DNA of 64,000 bases from Verrucomicrobiota bacterium (GCA_017309115.1 JAFLEF010000028.1:32849-96848); one strand, 5' to 3'. Counted from the stretch's first letter, positions 20,104 to 29,588 are shown. Notes: generated by a model from the letters alone, not told the origin. Numbers and translations: made by a program.

Positions 20104-22395
20104 ATGACCCTCACCCGCAAACGTGCGTTTCTCGGGATGCCGTTGGCGGCGGCGCTGGTGGTGTCGTTGGTGGGTTGGTGGAGTCATGGTGTGCTGCGCC
20201 GGACCTTGGAGGCACGCTTGCAAGGCGAACTTCAGACGGTCTTGAACGCGAACGTCGCCGCGCTGGATATCTGGGTCAGTTCGCAAAGCCGCTTAGCGCA
20301 AGTGTTGGCCGATGACCCGGAGCTTCGGCAAGCGACGGCGGCGGTCCTGGCCGAGGCCGGAACGGGGCCCGCCCAACGCGACCGGAGGTCAGGTCGGTCG
20401 GCTCCCGAGTTGGAACTGCAGCGGGTGATCGACGAACGACTCAAGCCGTCGGGGTTTGGGGCCGCACTGTTGCTTTCCACCAATCTGCAAGTGGTCGCCG
20501 GATCCCAACGGACCCGCACTCGCATGGGGGAAGTGTTTGAGTACGAGCACGCGTCCCGGGTGCGGGAGGCTCTGACCCAGGGTCGGCCGGTGATGATCAC
20601 TCCCTTTAAGGCGGGGTTTGCCCGTGGTCCCCGGGGACGGGTCAATCCTCGGCTCTACGACTCCGGTGTCTCGGCACCGCCCCAGTTCCCTGGGGAATTC
20701 CGGGGTGGAGGTGGTCCGCGGACGAATCGTAATCGGGGCCTTGGTGGAGATCCGGCGGCCAATCGACTGGGCCCGGTGGGAGCCCGACCACCCGACGGTG
20801 ATCTGAACCTCATGGAATGGGTGGTACCGGTGACCTCGAAGGAGGGTGTGAACCAGGCGGCGCTCATCCTCGTGCAGCGTCCGGAAGAAGAATTCACCCG
20901 GGTTCTATCTGTGGCGCGCCCCGGAGAAACCGGGGAGACGTTTGCTTTTGATCCCGCCGGCCGGCTCATTTCGGGAAGTCGATTCGATGATCAGTTAAAA
21001 CAGTTGGGACTGCTCACGAACGCGCCGGGGGTCAGTTCCCCCCTGAATCTAGAGCTGAAGGATCCAGGCCGTGACTTGACTGAGGTGCCCTTGGCTGAAT
21101 CGGCGTCTGCAGCTCGGGACAAGCTTCCTCTGATGGGCATGGTCGCGCAGGCCGTGGCGGGTGAATCTGGAAGTACGGTGACCCCTGTTCGCGATTATCG
21201 GGGCGTCCCGGTGGTTGGGGCGTGGCGCTGGTTGCCGGAACATGAGTTCGGCGTGGTGACCAAGATCGATGCCGCGGAAGCCTTCCGACCGCTGCGCGTG
21301 CTACGCTGGATCATTTTCACCTTGGTGGGTTTGCTGGGCCTGGCCACGCTGGTCATGCTGGTGTCGAGTTACCGTAATTCGGTGTTGAAGCGGCGTTTCA
21401 ACGAGGCGCAATTGAAGGCCCGGCAACTGGGTCAGTACACGCTGCTGGAACGGATTGGTGAAGGCGCCATGGGCGTGGTGTACCGGGCGGACCACGCCCT
21501 GCTGCGGCGAGATACGGCGGTCAAGCTGCTGCTGCCCAACCGGGCGGATTCCGATCTGATCCATCAGTTCGAGCGTGAGGTTCAGCTGACCTGCCGTCTG
21601 ACCCATCCCAATACGATCCAGATTTACGACTACGGTCGAACCGACGACGGCATCTTCTACTACGCGATGGAACTACTGCGCGGAATGACGCTGTATGAAC
21701 TCATCGAACGGCATGGTCCGCAGCCCGAGGAGCGGGTTATTCATTTCCTGATCCAGGTCTGTGAATCGCTCCGGGAGGCTCATCGTTCCGGGCTCATTCA
21801 CCGCGACATCAAGCCGGCCAACCTGTTCCTGTGCGAACGCGGCGGCGTCCCGGACACGGTGAAGGTGCTGGATTTCGGATTGGTCCGACGCCTCGTGGAA
21901 GGAGCGGTGCGGGAAGGTCGGGTCAGCGGACCGGATTCGCGATTTCTCGGCACCCCGGACTACATGGCGCCGGAGACGATTCGGGAGCCGGGTTTCGGAG
22001 ATGCTCGCACTGATATCTACGCGGTGGGGGCGGTGGGATATGAGCTGCTCGCGGGCGAGCCGGTGTTTTCCGGGGAAACTCCGAAGGAAGTGTTCGATCA
22101 GCAGGAGCGCATCGTTCCGGAACCGCTGTCGCGTCGGGTGCCGGGAGGAGTGAGTCCGGCCTTGGAAGCGTTGATTCTCCGGTGTCTGGAGAAGGATCCG
22201 GAGCAACGTCCGCAGTCGATGACGGAAGTCCTCGTGGCGTTACGGAACTGTCCCCTAGCCACGGCGTGGACCCTGGAGCGGCGGGTGGCTTGGTGGACGC
22301 GGTATGGCGTTCCCGAGCATCCCCCGGAATCAACGGTTGGGGTGACGGTCAGTCAGAAAACGCTCAAGATCGATTTCGCGGCGAGGGAGGGATGA
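20104..22395 (+). CDS. Transmembrane sensor serine/threonine protein kinase
   Basis: 763 residues. A first membrane segment (about 10-27) and a second (about 399-423, WIIFTLVGLLGLATLVMLVS) bracket a 370-residue extracytoplasmic region. That region resembles a double-Cache-type sensor, with ends such as GVPVVGAWRWLPEHEFGVVT. The cytoplasmic Hanks-type kinase starts near residue 445: glycine loop IGEGAMGVVYRA, Lys474 in AVKLLL, catalytic HRDIKPANLF (Asp568), DFGLV (Asp590) and GTPDYMAPE. All catalytic residues are present. N-terminal sensor and C-terminal kinase is the reverse of the common Pkn layout. The ligand is unknown. A short tail without domains follows the kinase. Confidence 0.92.
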   Translation: MTLTRKRAFLGMPLAAALVVSLVGWWSHGVLRRTLEARLQGELQTVLNANVAALDIWVSSQSRLAQVLADDPELRQATAAVLAEAGTGPAQRDRRSGRSAPELELQRVIDERLKPSGFGAALLLSTNLQVVAGSQRTRTRMGEVFEYEHASRVREALTQGRPVMITPFKAGFARGPRGRVNPRLYDSGVSAPPQFPGEFRGGGGPRTNRNRGLGGDPAANRLGPVGARPPDGDLNLMEWVVPVTSKEGVNQAALILVQRPEEEFTRVLSVARPGETGETFAFDPAGRLISGSRFDDQLKQLGLLTNAPGVSSPLNLELKDPGRDLTEVPLAESASAARDKLPLMGMVAQAVAGESGSTVTPVRDYRGVPVVGAWRWLPEHEFGVVTKIDAAEAFRPLRVLRWIIFTLVGLLGLATLVMLVSSYRNSVLKRRFNEAQLKARQLGQYTLLERIGEGAMGVVYRADHALLRRDTAVKLLLPNRADSDLIHQFEREVQLTCRLTHPNTIQIYDYGRTDDGIFYYAMELLRGMTLYELIERHGPQPEERVIHFLIQVCESLREAHRSGLIHRDIKPANLFLCERGGVPDTVKVLDFGLVRRLVEGAVREGRVSGPDSRFLGTPDYMAPETIREPGFGDARTDIYAVGAVGYELLAGEPVFSGETPKEVFDQQERIVPEPLSRRVPGGVSPALEALILRCLEKDPEQRPQSMTEVLVALRNCPLATAWTLERRVAWWTRYGVPEHPPESTVGVTVSQKTLKIDFAAREG

Positions 22396-22958
22396 GGACC
22401 CGGTGGGGCGACGCTCCGCGGAGCCGTGTGTGTGGAGTGGTGACGCGGCGATTCGCCAAGCGGACCGGAAGGCGCGAAGCGTTTGGACTGCGCCAGCCCT
22501 CTGGCGCTTTGGGGCGCGTGAGGGGTGATTGCGGATTGTGGATGAACTGACGCGACAGCAGCCGTGACGAAAAGCGGTAGCTCGCTGCGCTCCGCGACCG
22601 CAGTCCAAGACGCTCCGCGCACCACTTCGCCGTCTCTCAACTCTCAACTTGGCTCCGGTAGGGCGACGCTCTGCGGAGCCGTGCGGGTGTGGAGTGGTGA
22701 CGTGGCAATTCGCCGAGACGCGAACGGCTCGGGCGGAGCCTCGCCCCACCGGGGGAAAGAGCTGAGAGCTGAGAGCTGAGAGCTGAGAGGTCGGAACGGG
22801 GAAGCGCGAGGCGGCAAGCGGTAAGGAAAGCGAAGCGTGGTAGGGCGACGCTCTGCGGAGCCGTGCGGGTGTGGAGTGGTGACGCGGCAATTCGCCGAGA
22901 CGCGAACGGCTCGGGCGGAGCCTCGCCCCACCGGGGGAATCAGCTGAGAGCTGAGATT
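22396..22958. repeat. Repeat-filled gap between the kinase and ppk1
   Basis: This gap holds a family A left arm at 22402 without its own right arm, followed by a nested family C element at about 22471-22620. Reverse heptamers lie at 22633-22650. Complete family A units are at 22657-22755 and 22839-22935, with GAGAGCT heptamers between them (22759-22795) and after them. There is no coding sequence. The last 60 bp before ppk1 are unique. Confidence 0.75.
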
Positions 22959-23022
22959 CGGATGCGGATTGGATTCTGCGCTGGCTTGCGAGCCGGCGCC
23001 CGATAGCCTCCCTCCCCTGTTT

Positions 23023-25176
23023 ATGGCAAAAGCGAAGACGGCCCCCGCTCCCGTGGTTGAGAGCCGTTACTTCAATCGGGAATTGAGTTGGCTGGAGTTC
23101 AACCAGCGCGTCTTGGACGAGGCCTTGGACGTCTCCAATCCGTTGCTGGAACGACTCAAGTTCTTCTGCATCGTGAACTCCAATCTAGACGAGTTCTTCG
23201 AGGTTCGGGTGGCCGGATTGAAACAGACCATCGCCGAAGGGATTGTGGAACGAACTCCGGATGGACTCAACGCGACGCAGACCTTGGCCCAGGTCCGGCA
23301 ACGGGTGAAACGTCTGGTGGACGAGGCCAACCGCTGCTGGCGCGAGGAACTGGTCCCCGGACTGGCCCGACACCACATCCGGTTCCTAGATCCTTCCGAG
23401 ACGGAGGAGCCGGACCAGGCGTGGCTGGAGAGTCATTACCGCGAGAAAGTGTCGCCGGTGCTGACGCCGCTGGCGGTGGATCCCTCCCATCCGTTTCCGC
23501 AGCTGCTCAACAAGTCGCTCAACCTCATCGTCCGCCTGCACGGTCAGTTTCACGGTCAGTTGCGCCGCTGGCTGGCGGTGGTGCAGGTACCCCGGGGACT
23601 GCCCCGGATTGTCACCCTGCCGCGCACTGATGGGCGCCGGGACTTCGTGTTCCTGAGCCATCTGATTGGTCACTACTTGGGCGATCTGTTCCCTGGCATG
23701 GCGCTCGAGGGATGCTGGAGCTTCCGGGTGACCCGCAACAGCGAGCTCTACATCGACGAGGAGGAGGTTCCGAACCTGCTGCGCGCGGTGGAACACGAGC
23801 TCGATAAACGGAAACGCGGTGCAGCGGTTCGCCTGGAAGTGTCGGCCGATTGCCCGGAGGAGGTTCGCACGGAGTTGCTCAGTCATGTGGGGCTGCATCC
23901 CGACGACCTCTATGTGGTCGACGGCCCGGTGAATCCCACTCGCCTGATGGCTATTCTCGACGGCGACTATTCTCCGGAACTAAAGGACCGTCCGTTCTTC
24001 GGCCCTCCGACACCCACGCTCCGACCTGAGGAGAATCTGTTCGAGGCCGTCCGGGAGCGGGATGTGCTGATGCATCATCCCTACGACAGCTTCAACACCG
24101 TGGTGGAGTTTCTGGAGAAGGCGGCGGCGGATCCCAAGGTGCTGGCCATCAAACAGACCTTGTACCGCACCGGCGGCGATCCGCGCATCGTCGGTGCGTT
24201 GATGAATGCCGTGAAGAACGGCAAGCAGGTCACGGCGGTGGTCGAACTCAAAGCGCGTTTCGACGAAGCCAACAACATCCGCTGGGCGCGGGCGTTGGAG
24301 GAGGCCGGCGTGCACGTCATTTACGGAATCTTCGGCTACAAGGTGCACTGCAAGGTGGCGCTGGTGGTGCGGGCCGATGACGATGGCATTCGCCGCTACG
24401 TTCATCTCGGAACCGGCAACTACAATCCGAGCACAGCGCGGTTGTACACGGATCTGAGTCTGCTGACCTGTCGGCCGGAATTCGGCGCCGACGCGACGGA
24501 CCTGTTCAATCTGCTCACCGGGATTTGCCGTCCGCAACCGATGCGCCGTCTGTTGGTGGCGCCGCATCAGATGCTCAACCGGATTCTGGAATTGATCGAC
24601 CGGGAAACCGGACATGCTCTCGCCGGGTTGCCGGCGCGCATCGTGGCCAAGATGAACGCGCTGGTGGATACCCAGGTCATCGACGCGCTGTACAAGGCGT
24701 CGGCGGCCGGCGTGGAGGTGGATCTGATCATTCGCGGCATTTGCTGTCTGCGTCCGGGGGTTCCGGGCTTGAGCGAACACATTCGCGTTCGCAGCATTGT
24801 GGACCGGTTTCTGGAACACGCCCGGGTTTGGTACTTCGACAACGCGCATCGTCCGGAAGTGTTCGTGGGCAGTGCGGACTGGATGCCGCGTAATCTGCAT
24901 CGGCGCATTGAAGTGGTGTTCCCGGTGGAAGACGGTCGCCTGCGGGACCGGATTATCGAGGATCTGTTGGAAACGGAACTGGTGGACAACACGAAGGCGC
25001 GTCAGCTGCGTCCGGATGGTTCCTACTGGATTCCCCCGCGGGTGAAGGGAGCGAAAGTGCGTCGCGCCCAGAGTGAATTCATGGCCCGGGCGGAAGCCGC
25101 CAAGAAGGGGTCGACCAAGGAGCGGTTCCGCAATCCGAAGGACAAACTCCTCCCGAAGCCGCGTCCGCAGGGGTGA
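23023..25176 (+). CDS. ppk1: Polyphosphate kinase 1
   Basis: This 717-residue enzyme polymerises the gamma-phosphate of ATP into polyphosphate, reversibly. The N-terminal domain begins YFNRELSWLEFNQRVLDEAL and continues KFFCIVNSNLDEFFEVRVAG, both diagnostic. The phosphorylated histidine is His442 in FGYKVHCKVALVVR. It is followed by HLGTGNYNPSTARLYTDLSL and the second histidine, His599, in VDRFLEHARVWYF. SADWMPRNLHRRIEVVFPV closes the core. The ATG at 23023 was chosen; upstream codons in the frame are repeat DNA. No exopolyphosphatase (ppx) gene is next to it. Heptamer repeats begin a few bases after the stop. Confidence 0.97.
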   Translation: MAKAKTAPAPVVESRYFNRELSWLEFNQRVLDEALDVSNPLLERLKFFCIVNSNLDEFFEVRVAGLKQTIAEGIVERTPDGLNATQTLAQVRQRVKRLVDEANRCWREELVPGLARHHIRFLDPSETEEPDQAWLESHYREKVSPVLTPLAVDPSHPFPQLLNKSLNLIVRLHGQFHGQLRRWLAVVQVPRGLPRIVTLPRTDGRRDFVFLSHLIGHYLGDLFPGMALEGCWSFRVTRNSELYIDEEEVPNLLRAVEHELDKRKRGAAVRLEVSADCPEEVRTELLSHVGLHPDDLYVVDGPVNPTRLMAILDGDYSPELKDRPFFGPPTPTLRPEENLFEAVRERDVLMHHPYDSFNTVVEFLEKAAADPKVLAIKQTLYRTGGDPRIVGALMNAVKNGKQVTAVVELKARFDEANNIRWARALEEAGVHVIYGIFGYKVHCKVALVVRADDDGIRRYVHLGTGNYNPSTARLYTDLSLLTCRPEFGADATDLFNLLTGICRPQPMRRLLVAPHQMLNRILELIDRETGHALAGLPARIVAKMNALVDTQVIDALYKASAAGVEVDLIIRGICCLRPGVPGLSEHIRVRSIVDRFLEHARVWYFDNAHRPEVFVGSADWMPRNLHRRIEVVFPVEDGRLRDRIIEDLLETELVDNTKARQLRPDGSYWIPPRVKGAKVRRAQSEFMARAEAAKKGSTKERFRNPKDKLLPKPRPQG

Positions 25177-25875
25177 CTGAATTAGCTGAGAGCTGAGAGC
25201 AAAGGCGGGTTGAGAGTTGAAAGTTGAGAGTTGAGAGACCCAAAGCCGGGGAATGGGTGTGCCTTGGGCAAACAAACCAACGCTGCAGCAGCAGTCGCAA
25301 CTGCCCCGTTTTTGCCTTTTTCTCTCAACTCTCAATTGGTTTGTGGGTTGAGAGCTGAGAAATAAGTGCCGGTAGGGCGACGCTCTGCGGAGCCGTCTTT
25401 ATCGTTGGGGTGGCCCGCTGGGCCGTCCCCGTATTCCGAGCTCCGCGCCGGAATACGGCCCTCGCTGGTCAGCGGTGAACGTCGTGGGCTGCAACTGTGA
25501 TGGGCGACGTGAAGAACCGGAAGGGGGATGAATCTGGAAAGCAGGAAAACAGGAAGGGGAACGGAAGAGGGGGCGAAAGTGCGACGGGGAGACTTGGAGA
25601 GGCGGTATAGGGAGTCGCGAAGCGTTTGGAGTGCGGTCGCGAAACGCAGTGGAGCTACCGCTTTTCGTCCCGGCGAGTGGCGCGTCGAACAGCCCCATCC
25701 GTTCACCCGCCATCAACACGCTAACAAATATTCGAAGATCTCCCGCGGAGGGCGCGGAGGCCGCGGAGTCAGAATCGGAATCGTCGAATCGAACGAAGAA
25801 CTGGGTATCGACGGGACGAATGCTCATGCGGCCGAACGTTCTGGCTCACCGAGCCCGCGCCACTGGCGTTCGCTA
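25177..25875. repeat. Repeat-filled gap downstream of ppk1
   Basis: GAGAGYT heptamers occupy 25182-25245, and reverse heptamers lie at about 25319-25340. A family A left arm is truncated at 25371-25400. A family F core follows at 25528-25560 and an inverted family C block at about 25611-25690 (GAAGCGTTTGGAGTGCGGTC). A family E block at about 25736-25775 reads CGCGGAGGGCGCGGAGGCCG; its reverse complement occurs near 30140-30190. The 75 bp before 25876 show nothing recognisable. Confidence 0.65.
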
Positions 25876-26286
25876 TCAATCGCCAGTGCCATTGCGGGGT
25901 TCGGTGGGTTCGGTGCATCCGGCTTGATCGTCTCTATACTCTTCTCGCTGGCGCTGCCACCTGACACGAAGTCCCCAAAGCAAAAGCAACCACAACGGCA
26001 CAACAAACGCTGGATGTCGGATAACTCGCGCAACCGAATCCCCAATGGAAGCTGGGACCAAACGATCGCACGCGACGATGAGTGGAATAAAAACAGCCAA
26101 GCCGCCGATCATTACCCAGAGCTCACGGCCTGAAATGGGACGATGAAATTCAAAACGAGGCTTGGCTAAAGCTGTTGCAAAACAAAAGCTACCGACGGCG
26201 CCAGGAAATCCCGCCAGAAGGAGAAAACTTCCTATGCTTACCAGCACCGCCGCAGCTGCAAAGCGAAGATGGAAGGATGCCTTCAT
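25876..26286 (-). CDS. Small membrane protein of unknown function
   Basis: 136 residues from the ATG at 26286 (MKASFHLRFAAAAVLVSIGS). Three hydrophobic segments are visible: LVSIGSFLLLAGFPGAVGSF, LWVMIGGLAVFIPLIVA and FVVPLWLLLLWGLRV. The tail is charged (RWQRQREEYRDD). The upstream in-frame codons look non-coding. It is the last gene in a same-strand run of envelope proteins (25.9-29.8 kb). No family is recognised. Confidence 0.6.
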   Translation of the reverse strand: MKASFHLRFAAAAVLVSIGSFLLLAGFPGAVGSFCFATALAKPRFEFHRPISGRELWVMIGGLAVFIPLIVACDRLVPASIGDSVARVIRHPAFVVPLWLLLLWGLRVRWQRQREEYRDDQAGCTEPTEPRNGTGD

Positions 26287-26415
26287 GGTGGGTTCAGGCC
26301 GAACGAAGCGGCTCAGACACGCTCGGCCACGGTTGTGCGAACGGGAACGGGAGTGCACCGAGCCACTGAAGTGATCCTCTGGGTAGCCTCGCCCACCAGA
26401 GTCTTCGAATCGCTT

Positions 26416-27064
26416 TCATATCGGCGGGATCCTCCACTGCACGAATGCGATCAAAACGAAGGCAGCGATGAGGATGAGCGGGATCGAAATCCAGATAATC
26501 GGTAGGAATCTGCCATCGGACGGTCGAGTGGGCCAATCCCCACGTACGAATCCGAGTCGGACACCGAAGCGTCCTCGTGCTTCCAGGTTCCACAGAAATC
26601 CGGCGGCGACGTAGATGATCGGTGACAACATCAGATTACTCCACCAACGGGTCGTGTAGCTGCCATCCCGCAGAAGTAAGTAGCCATCGTAAAACCAGCT
26701 GCTCGAAAACAACATCAGTCCTGCGGCGACGACTAGGTATCGTAGAGGACGCCGGCCAGTCAGCACCTGATAGACCATGCCCAGGCACCAAGGCGCAGTG
26801 AGAAAGGTAAGTACTGACATCCCACCCCCCAGTGATCACATCCCAAGTCTCGTCGTCGGTAAAGCGACCGGCGAAGGTGACGAAGAGGAAGGCTGGGAGG
26901 AAGATCGCCAGCTTCCATGGCATCGTGAGATAGGCCCGGTACCGCTGCAATTCGTCCCATACCCGTTCCCGGTCGTTCACCAGAATTCCGACTCCGACGA
27001 GACAAAAGCCAATCCACCCCGCTACGTACCAGAGCAGACGTGGATCATCCGTGTGGGTGATCAT
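26416..27064 (-). pseudogene. Membrane protein gene split by a single-base frameshift
   Basis: Two frames together make one plausible protein. The first (from the ATG at 27064) reads MITHTDDPRLLWYVAGWIGF and continues through FTDDETWDVITGG. The second covers VLTFLTAPWCLGMVYQVLTG to the stop at 26416 and ends ISIPLILIAAFVLIAFVQWR. The switch lies at a run of six G on the coding strand (26825-26830). Removing one G restores a continuous frame of about 215 residues with about five membrane segments. This is either a real mutation or a homopolymer sequencing error. The start overlaps the stop of the upstream relic by ATGA. Confidence 0.65.
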
Positions 27065-27493
27065 TGGTCGGGGTCCGTGCAGGACTCCAAACGGACTGCC
27101 AATTCGGGTGGAACCTGGGCGAATCGGGTGGAGATCACGTCGCGAATGGCCTCCTTCAGCGCCTCATTCTGGCCGGCCTGCAGACCATCTTGGTGACCTT
27201 CCAGCCGGCCATTTTTGATGGCCCTCCTGACGGACCCTCGGGAGTCCTTCTTGCATTGCGAAACGTTCGAAGCTGGTGACAAGGGGCATGATCGTCTCTG
27301 GTTGTAGTTTCTGCAGTTCCTGACGAAAGGAGTGTTCCTGGGGTGGCGACAACGGCAAGAGCCAATCCGTGAGTCGGAGCAACCGGTACAGGGTCTCCCG
27401 GCCATAATCGTCGCGATTCAGGTGCCGCAGCAATTCCAGCTTCCCTCGGCAACGATGAGGTGAGCCATAGTCAGTCAACAATCGGAACCACAA
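27061..27493 (-). pseudogene. Rpn-family nuclease/putative transposase, truncated and frameshifted relic
   Basis: One frame (27493 to about 27250) encodes LVTSFERFAMQEG after LLRHLNRDDYGRETLYRLLR. A second frame (about 27250 to 27061) encodes RLEGHQDGLQAGQNEALKEA and IRDVISTRFAQVPPEL. In order these resemble the C-terminal part of Rpn/PD-(D/E)XK recombination-promoting nucleases, where a TSWE/TSFE motif precedes an EG-rich coiled segment and a helical tail. The nuclease N-terminus is absent. The relic overlaps the end of the RraB-like gene at one side and the membrane gene at the other. Confidence 0.5.
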
Positions 27494-28226
27494 CCTCCCG
27501 TGCGAAGCGCAGCTCTGAACCAGGGGGTGCTCCGAGTTTCCGAAGTGACTTCTTCGTCAACTCCAACGCTTCATCGAGGTCAGCCAACCGAATCTCAATA
27601 TCCACATACGCAACCTGAAATCTGTCGTTCAACTGCGAGCCGCCGCCGGTGACTTCGCCGAGGCCACGCTCCTCCAAAACCGCTGCCAACGGGTCTTCAT
27701 ACTTCTCGCCGCGCTCCATCGGTTCGACGCTGTCGAGAATCTTGGCGATGACCATGTGCGGATAGGAAGAATCCTCCAGCTCTGATGCAGGAGCGGCACC
27801 CTCGCTCTCGTCCGAATCCGCTGCCTCGCTTGCGGCATCTACGGCTGCGTTCGTAGCCGGTGCGGGACTCCAACCATCAAAGCGGCAACCGAACTGGTTG
27901 CCGGCGTCGCACATGTAGCCGACCCAGCCGAGAATCATGCCCAACTCGAAACCAACCTCTGCGCTCTTTCCGCTGAGAATCCATGTGCCGTCGCACTGCT
28001 TGATGGTGATCTCGTCCTCTGCTTGTTCATGGATGTAGTCCTCAAGTGACTGCGCGACCTCCTGGGAAGGACACTCGAAGGAGTAAGCCAAGGCTGAATC
28101 GTTGCCCTCCTCCAGACCGCCGAGAAGAGCCTTCTCATACTCGCCTCGCGTGATCTGAAGCTGCCAAACGAAGTTCTCCAGCAATTCGCGGGTGAACGTC
28201 TTGTAGATGTCTGTTGGTTTCGACAT
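27471..28226 (-). CDS. RraB-like domain protein of unknown function
   Basis: 251 residues, MSKPTDIYKTFTRELLENFV. The N-terminal 120 residues end in GWVGYMCDAGNQFGCRFDGW. This resembles the W-M-...-GC-(F/Y)-DGW signature of RraB-like proteins (regulators of RNase E or immunity-like proteins). A low-complexity Ala/Glu/Ser linker follows. The C-terminal domain carries GLGEVTGGGSQLNDRFQVAY and ALELTKKSLRKLGAPPGSEL, a motif I know from small uncharacterised bacterial proteins. It is soluble and has no signal peptide. The assignment is by motif only; an immunity-type or RNA-regulatory role are both possible. Confidence 0.5.
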   Translation of the reverse strand: MSKPTDIYKTFTRELLENFVWQLQITRGEYEKALLGGLEEGNDSALAYSFECPSQEVAQSLEDYIHEQAEDEITIKQCDGTWILSGKSAEVGFELGMILGWVGYMCDAGNQFGCRFDGWSPAPATNAAVDAASEAADSDESEGAAPASELEDSSYPHMVIAKILDSVEPMERGEKYEDPLAAVLEERGLGEVTGGGSQLNDRFQVAYVDIEIRLADLDEALELTKKSLRKLGAPPGSELRFAREVVVPIVD

Positions 28227-28279
28227 GTGTGTGGTGTGTGGTGCGGTGCGTGGTGCGTGATGTGGCTGAACGATTCAAT

Positions 28280-28825
28280 TTACCGATGGCGGTCCTTCCC
28301 CGACAGCTGAGTTACCGAAGACGTTGCAGGGCCGCCATTCGGTGCCGTGCTGGGGTTGGCTCGCCTTAACCTGTCGGCCTTCCTTTGGCACTCATCGGGT
28401 CCCTCTTCGGCTCGAAAGTCACTGACGAGCGTGGCAACTGAAGGCCACACGACGCGGAGAGCGTGAAAGGCACGGTTGCGAGTCTCCTGCAGGGGTGACC
28501 CGAGCTGCTCAATAACCAACGACAGATGGTTGCTCAAGTTTTCACCACGCGCTCCAAGTTCCAGCAAGACGCCGGTTGGGTTCGCCAATTCCGGGTCCCG
28601 AAGACTCCGCCGCAATTGCTCTGTCGTCTTGCGCTTCAGAGGATCCCGATCCAGCCACCACAGCGGTAGGAGGATCAAAAGCCGAGCGGCCCAAAATCCG
28701 ACCCCTCCACACAATGCGGCCCCCACCATTCCGGGAATAGTGCCAAACCGAGATCCGACCGCGTGACCAGCGAGCAGCCCAATCGTAAGTCCGCCGATGG
28801 GAGCGAGATCGAAGAGTGTGGTCAT
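28280..28825 (-). CDS. Membrane protein with soluble C-terminal domain, unknown
   Basis: 181 residues from the ATG at 28825 (MTTLFDLAPIGGLTIGLLAG). Two hydrophobic segments, PIGGLTIGLLAGHAVGSRFG and GAALCGGVGFWAARLLILLP, precede a helical cytoplasmic or periplasmic domain with charged repeats (RDPLKRKTTEQLRRSLRD). The more upstream in-frame start would overlap the preceding gene, which ends 20 bp before the chosen ATG, so co-transcription is likely. No family is recognised. Confidence 0.6.
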   Translation of the reverse strand: MTTLFDLAPIGGLTIGLLAGHAVGSRFGTIPGMVGAALCGGVGFWAARLLILLPLWWLDRDPLKRKTTEQLRRSLRDPELANPTGVLLELGARGENLSNHLSLVIEQLGSPLQETRNRAFHALRVVWPSVATLVSDFRAEEGPDECQRKADRLRRANPSTAPNGGPATSSVTQLSGKDRHR

Positions 28826-28845
28826 AGCCTCGCCAACGTCAGAGC

Positions 28846-29298
28846 TCACGGACCCGGCGCCTGTGGCGTCCGATTTGAAACCGAGTCGCTGCCGCCGCGT
28901 TCGGTCCAGCGATCTGGTTGGCGGTGAGTCGTGCCACGCCAAAAAAATGACGCCGCCGTGGCCAGAAGGCCGCCGAGTGCCAATCCTGGCATCAAGGGGA
29001 AGGACATCTCCGACCACGCGAGCCGCTTCATCTGGAACTGAACTGGGCTCCAGAACCAGAGATAGAACGCGAGGCCAAGAACCGTAAACAACACCGACCC
29101 AATCAGCCGACTCCGCCTTTCCAAGCAAAGGCAACCCAGGAAGACACCGGCAAAACCACTGACGACGGGGGTGAGGCGCCCGGCAAAACTTGCCGTTGAA
29201 AAGAAGCCCGCCATGGCAGCGGTTAGCGCTACCAACAATCCGGCAGCGTATCGTCCGCTGAGTGCGACGAATCGTTTATGATTTCCCAAGGGCTTCAT
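28846..29298 (-). CDS. Small multi-pass membrane protein, unknown
   Basis: 150 residues, MKPLGNHKRFVALSGRYAAG. Four hydrophobic stretches are seen, including LLVALTAAMAGFFSTASFAG, VVSGFAGVFLGCLCL, LIGSVLFTVLGLAFYLWFW and PGLALGGLLATAASFFW. The tail is polar. It lies 20 bp upstream of the next gene in the same run of minus-strand envelope genes. The gene-dense arrangement supports expression, but I recognise no family. Confidence 0.6.
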   Translation of the reverse strand: MKPLGNHKRFVALSGRYAAGLLVALTAAMAGFFSTASFAGRLTPVVSGFAGVFLGCLCLERRSRLIGSVLFTVLGLAFYLWFWSPVQFQMKRLAWSEMSFPLMPGLALGGLLATAASFFWRGTTHRQPDRWTERGGSDSVSNRTPQAPGP

Positions 29299-29353
29299 GT
29301 GACAGACCAGTCAGTGGCGTTAGACCGAGGCCCGACCGAGAGGGCGGCCTCCG

Positions 29354-29560
29354 TCAGGGGTTGGGTGAAATAGGTCGTCGTGAAGCGGTCTTGTTGCCAA
29401 GGCAGAGAAACAACGCTCCAGCCCGCAGGAGGCGCAGCGACAATGTTGCTGCGAGCAACCTGTGCGTCATAGCGGCGCGCTGGGGGCTCAACGGAGCGAC
29501 CAACGCTGGAGCGATGAATGCGAGAACGCACCCGAGTAGGAGCAGTGATTTTCGGCTCAT
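29354..29560 (-). CDS. Small hydrophobic protein, hypothetical
   Basis: 68 residues from the ATG at 29560, MSRKSLLLLGCVLAFIAPAL. One or two hydrophobic segments (LLLLGCVLAFIAPALVAPL and LRLLRAGALFLCLG) are followed by a basic tail. It starts 28 bp after the stop of a 55-residue ORF and ends 55 bp before the next gene. Short length keeps confidence modest. Confidence 0.4.
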   Translation of the reverse strand: MSRKSLLLLGCVLAFIAPALVAPLSPQRAAMTHRLLAATLSLRLLRAGALFLCLGNKTASRRPISPNP

Positions 29561-29588
29561 GTTTTCAGGAAACGCGACATTCGTGGTT

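Noticed and set aside
22969-23022. Earlier in-frame start for ppk1
   Set aside because: The extra residues derive from sequence next to a repeat, and the ATG at 23023 gives the normal N-terminus.
28826-29134. Longer start for the membrane gene ending at 28280
   Set aside because: It would overlap the preceding membrane gene by 289 bp, and the extra residues have no hydrophobic or family character.
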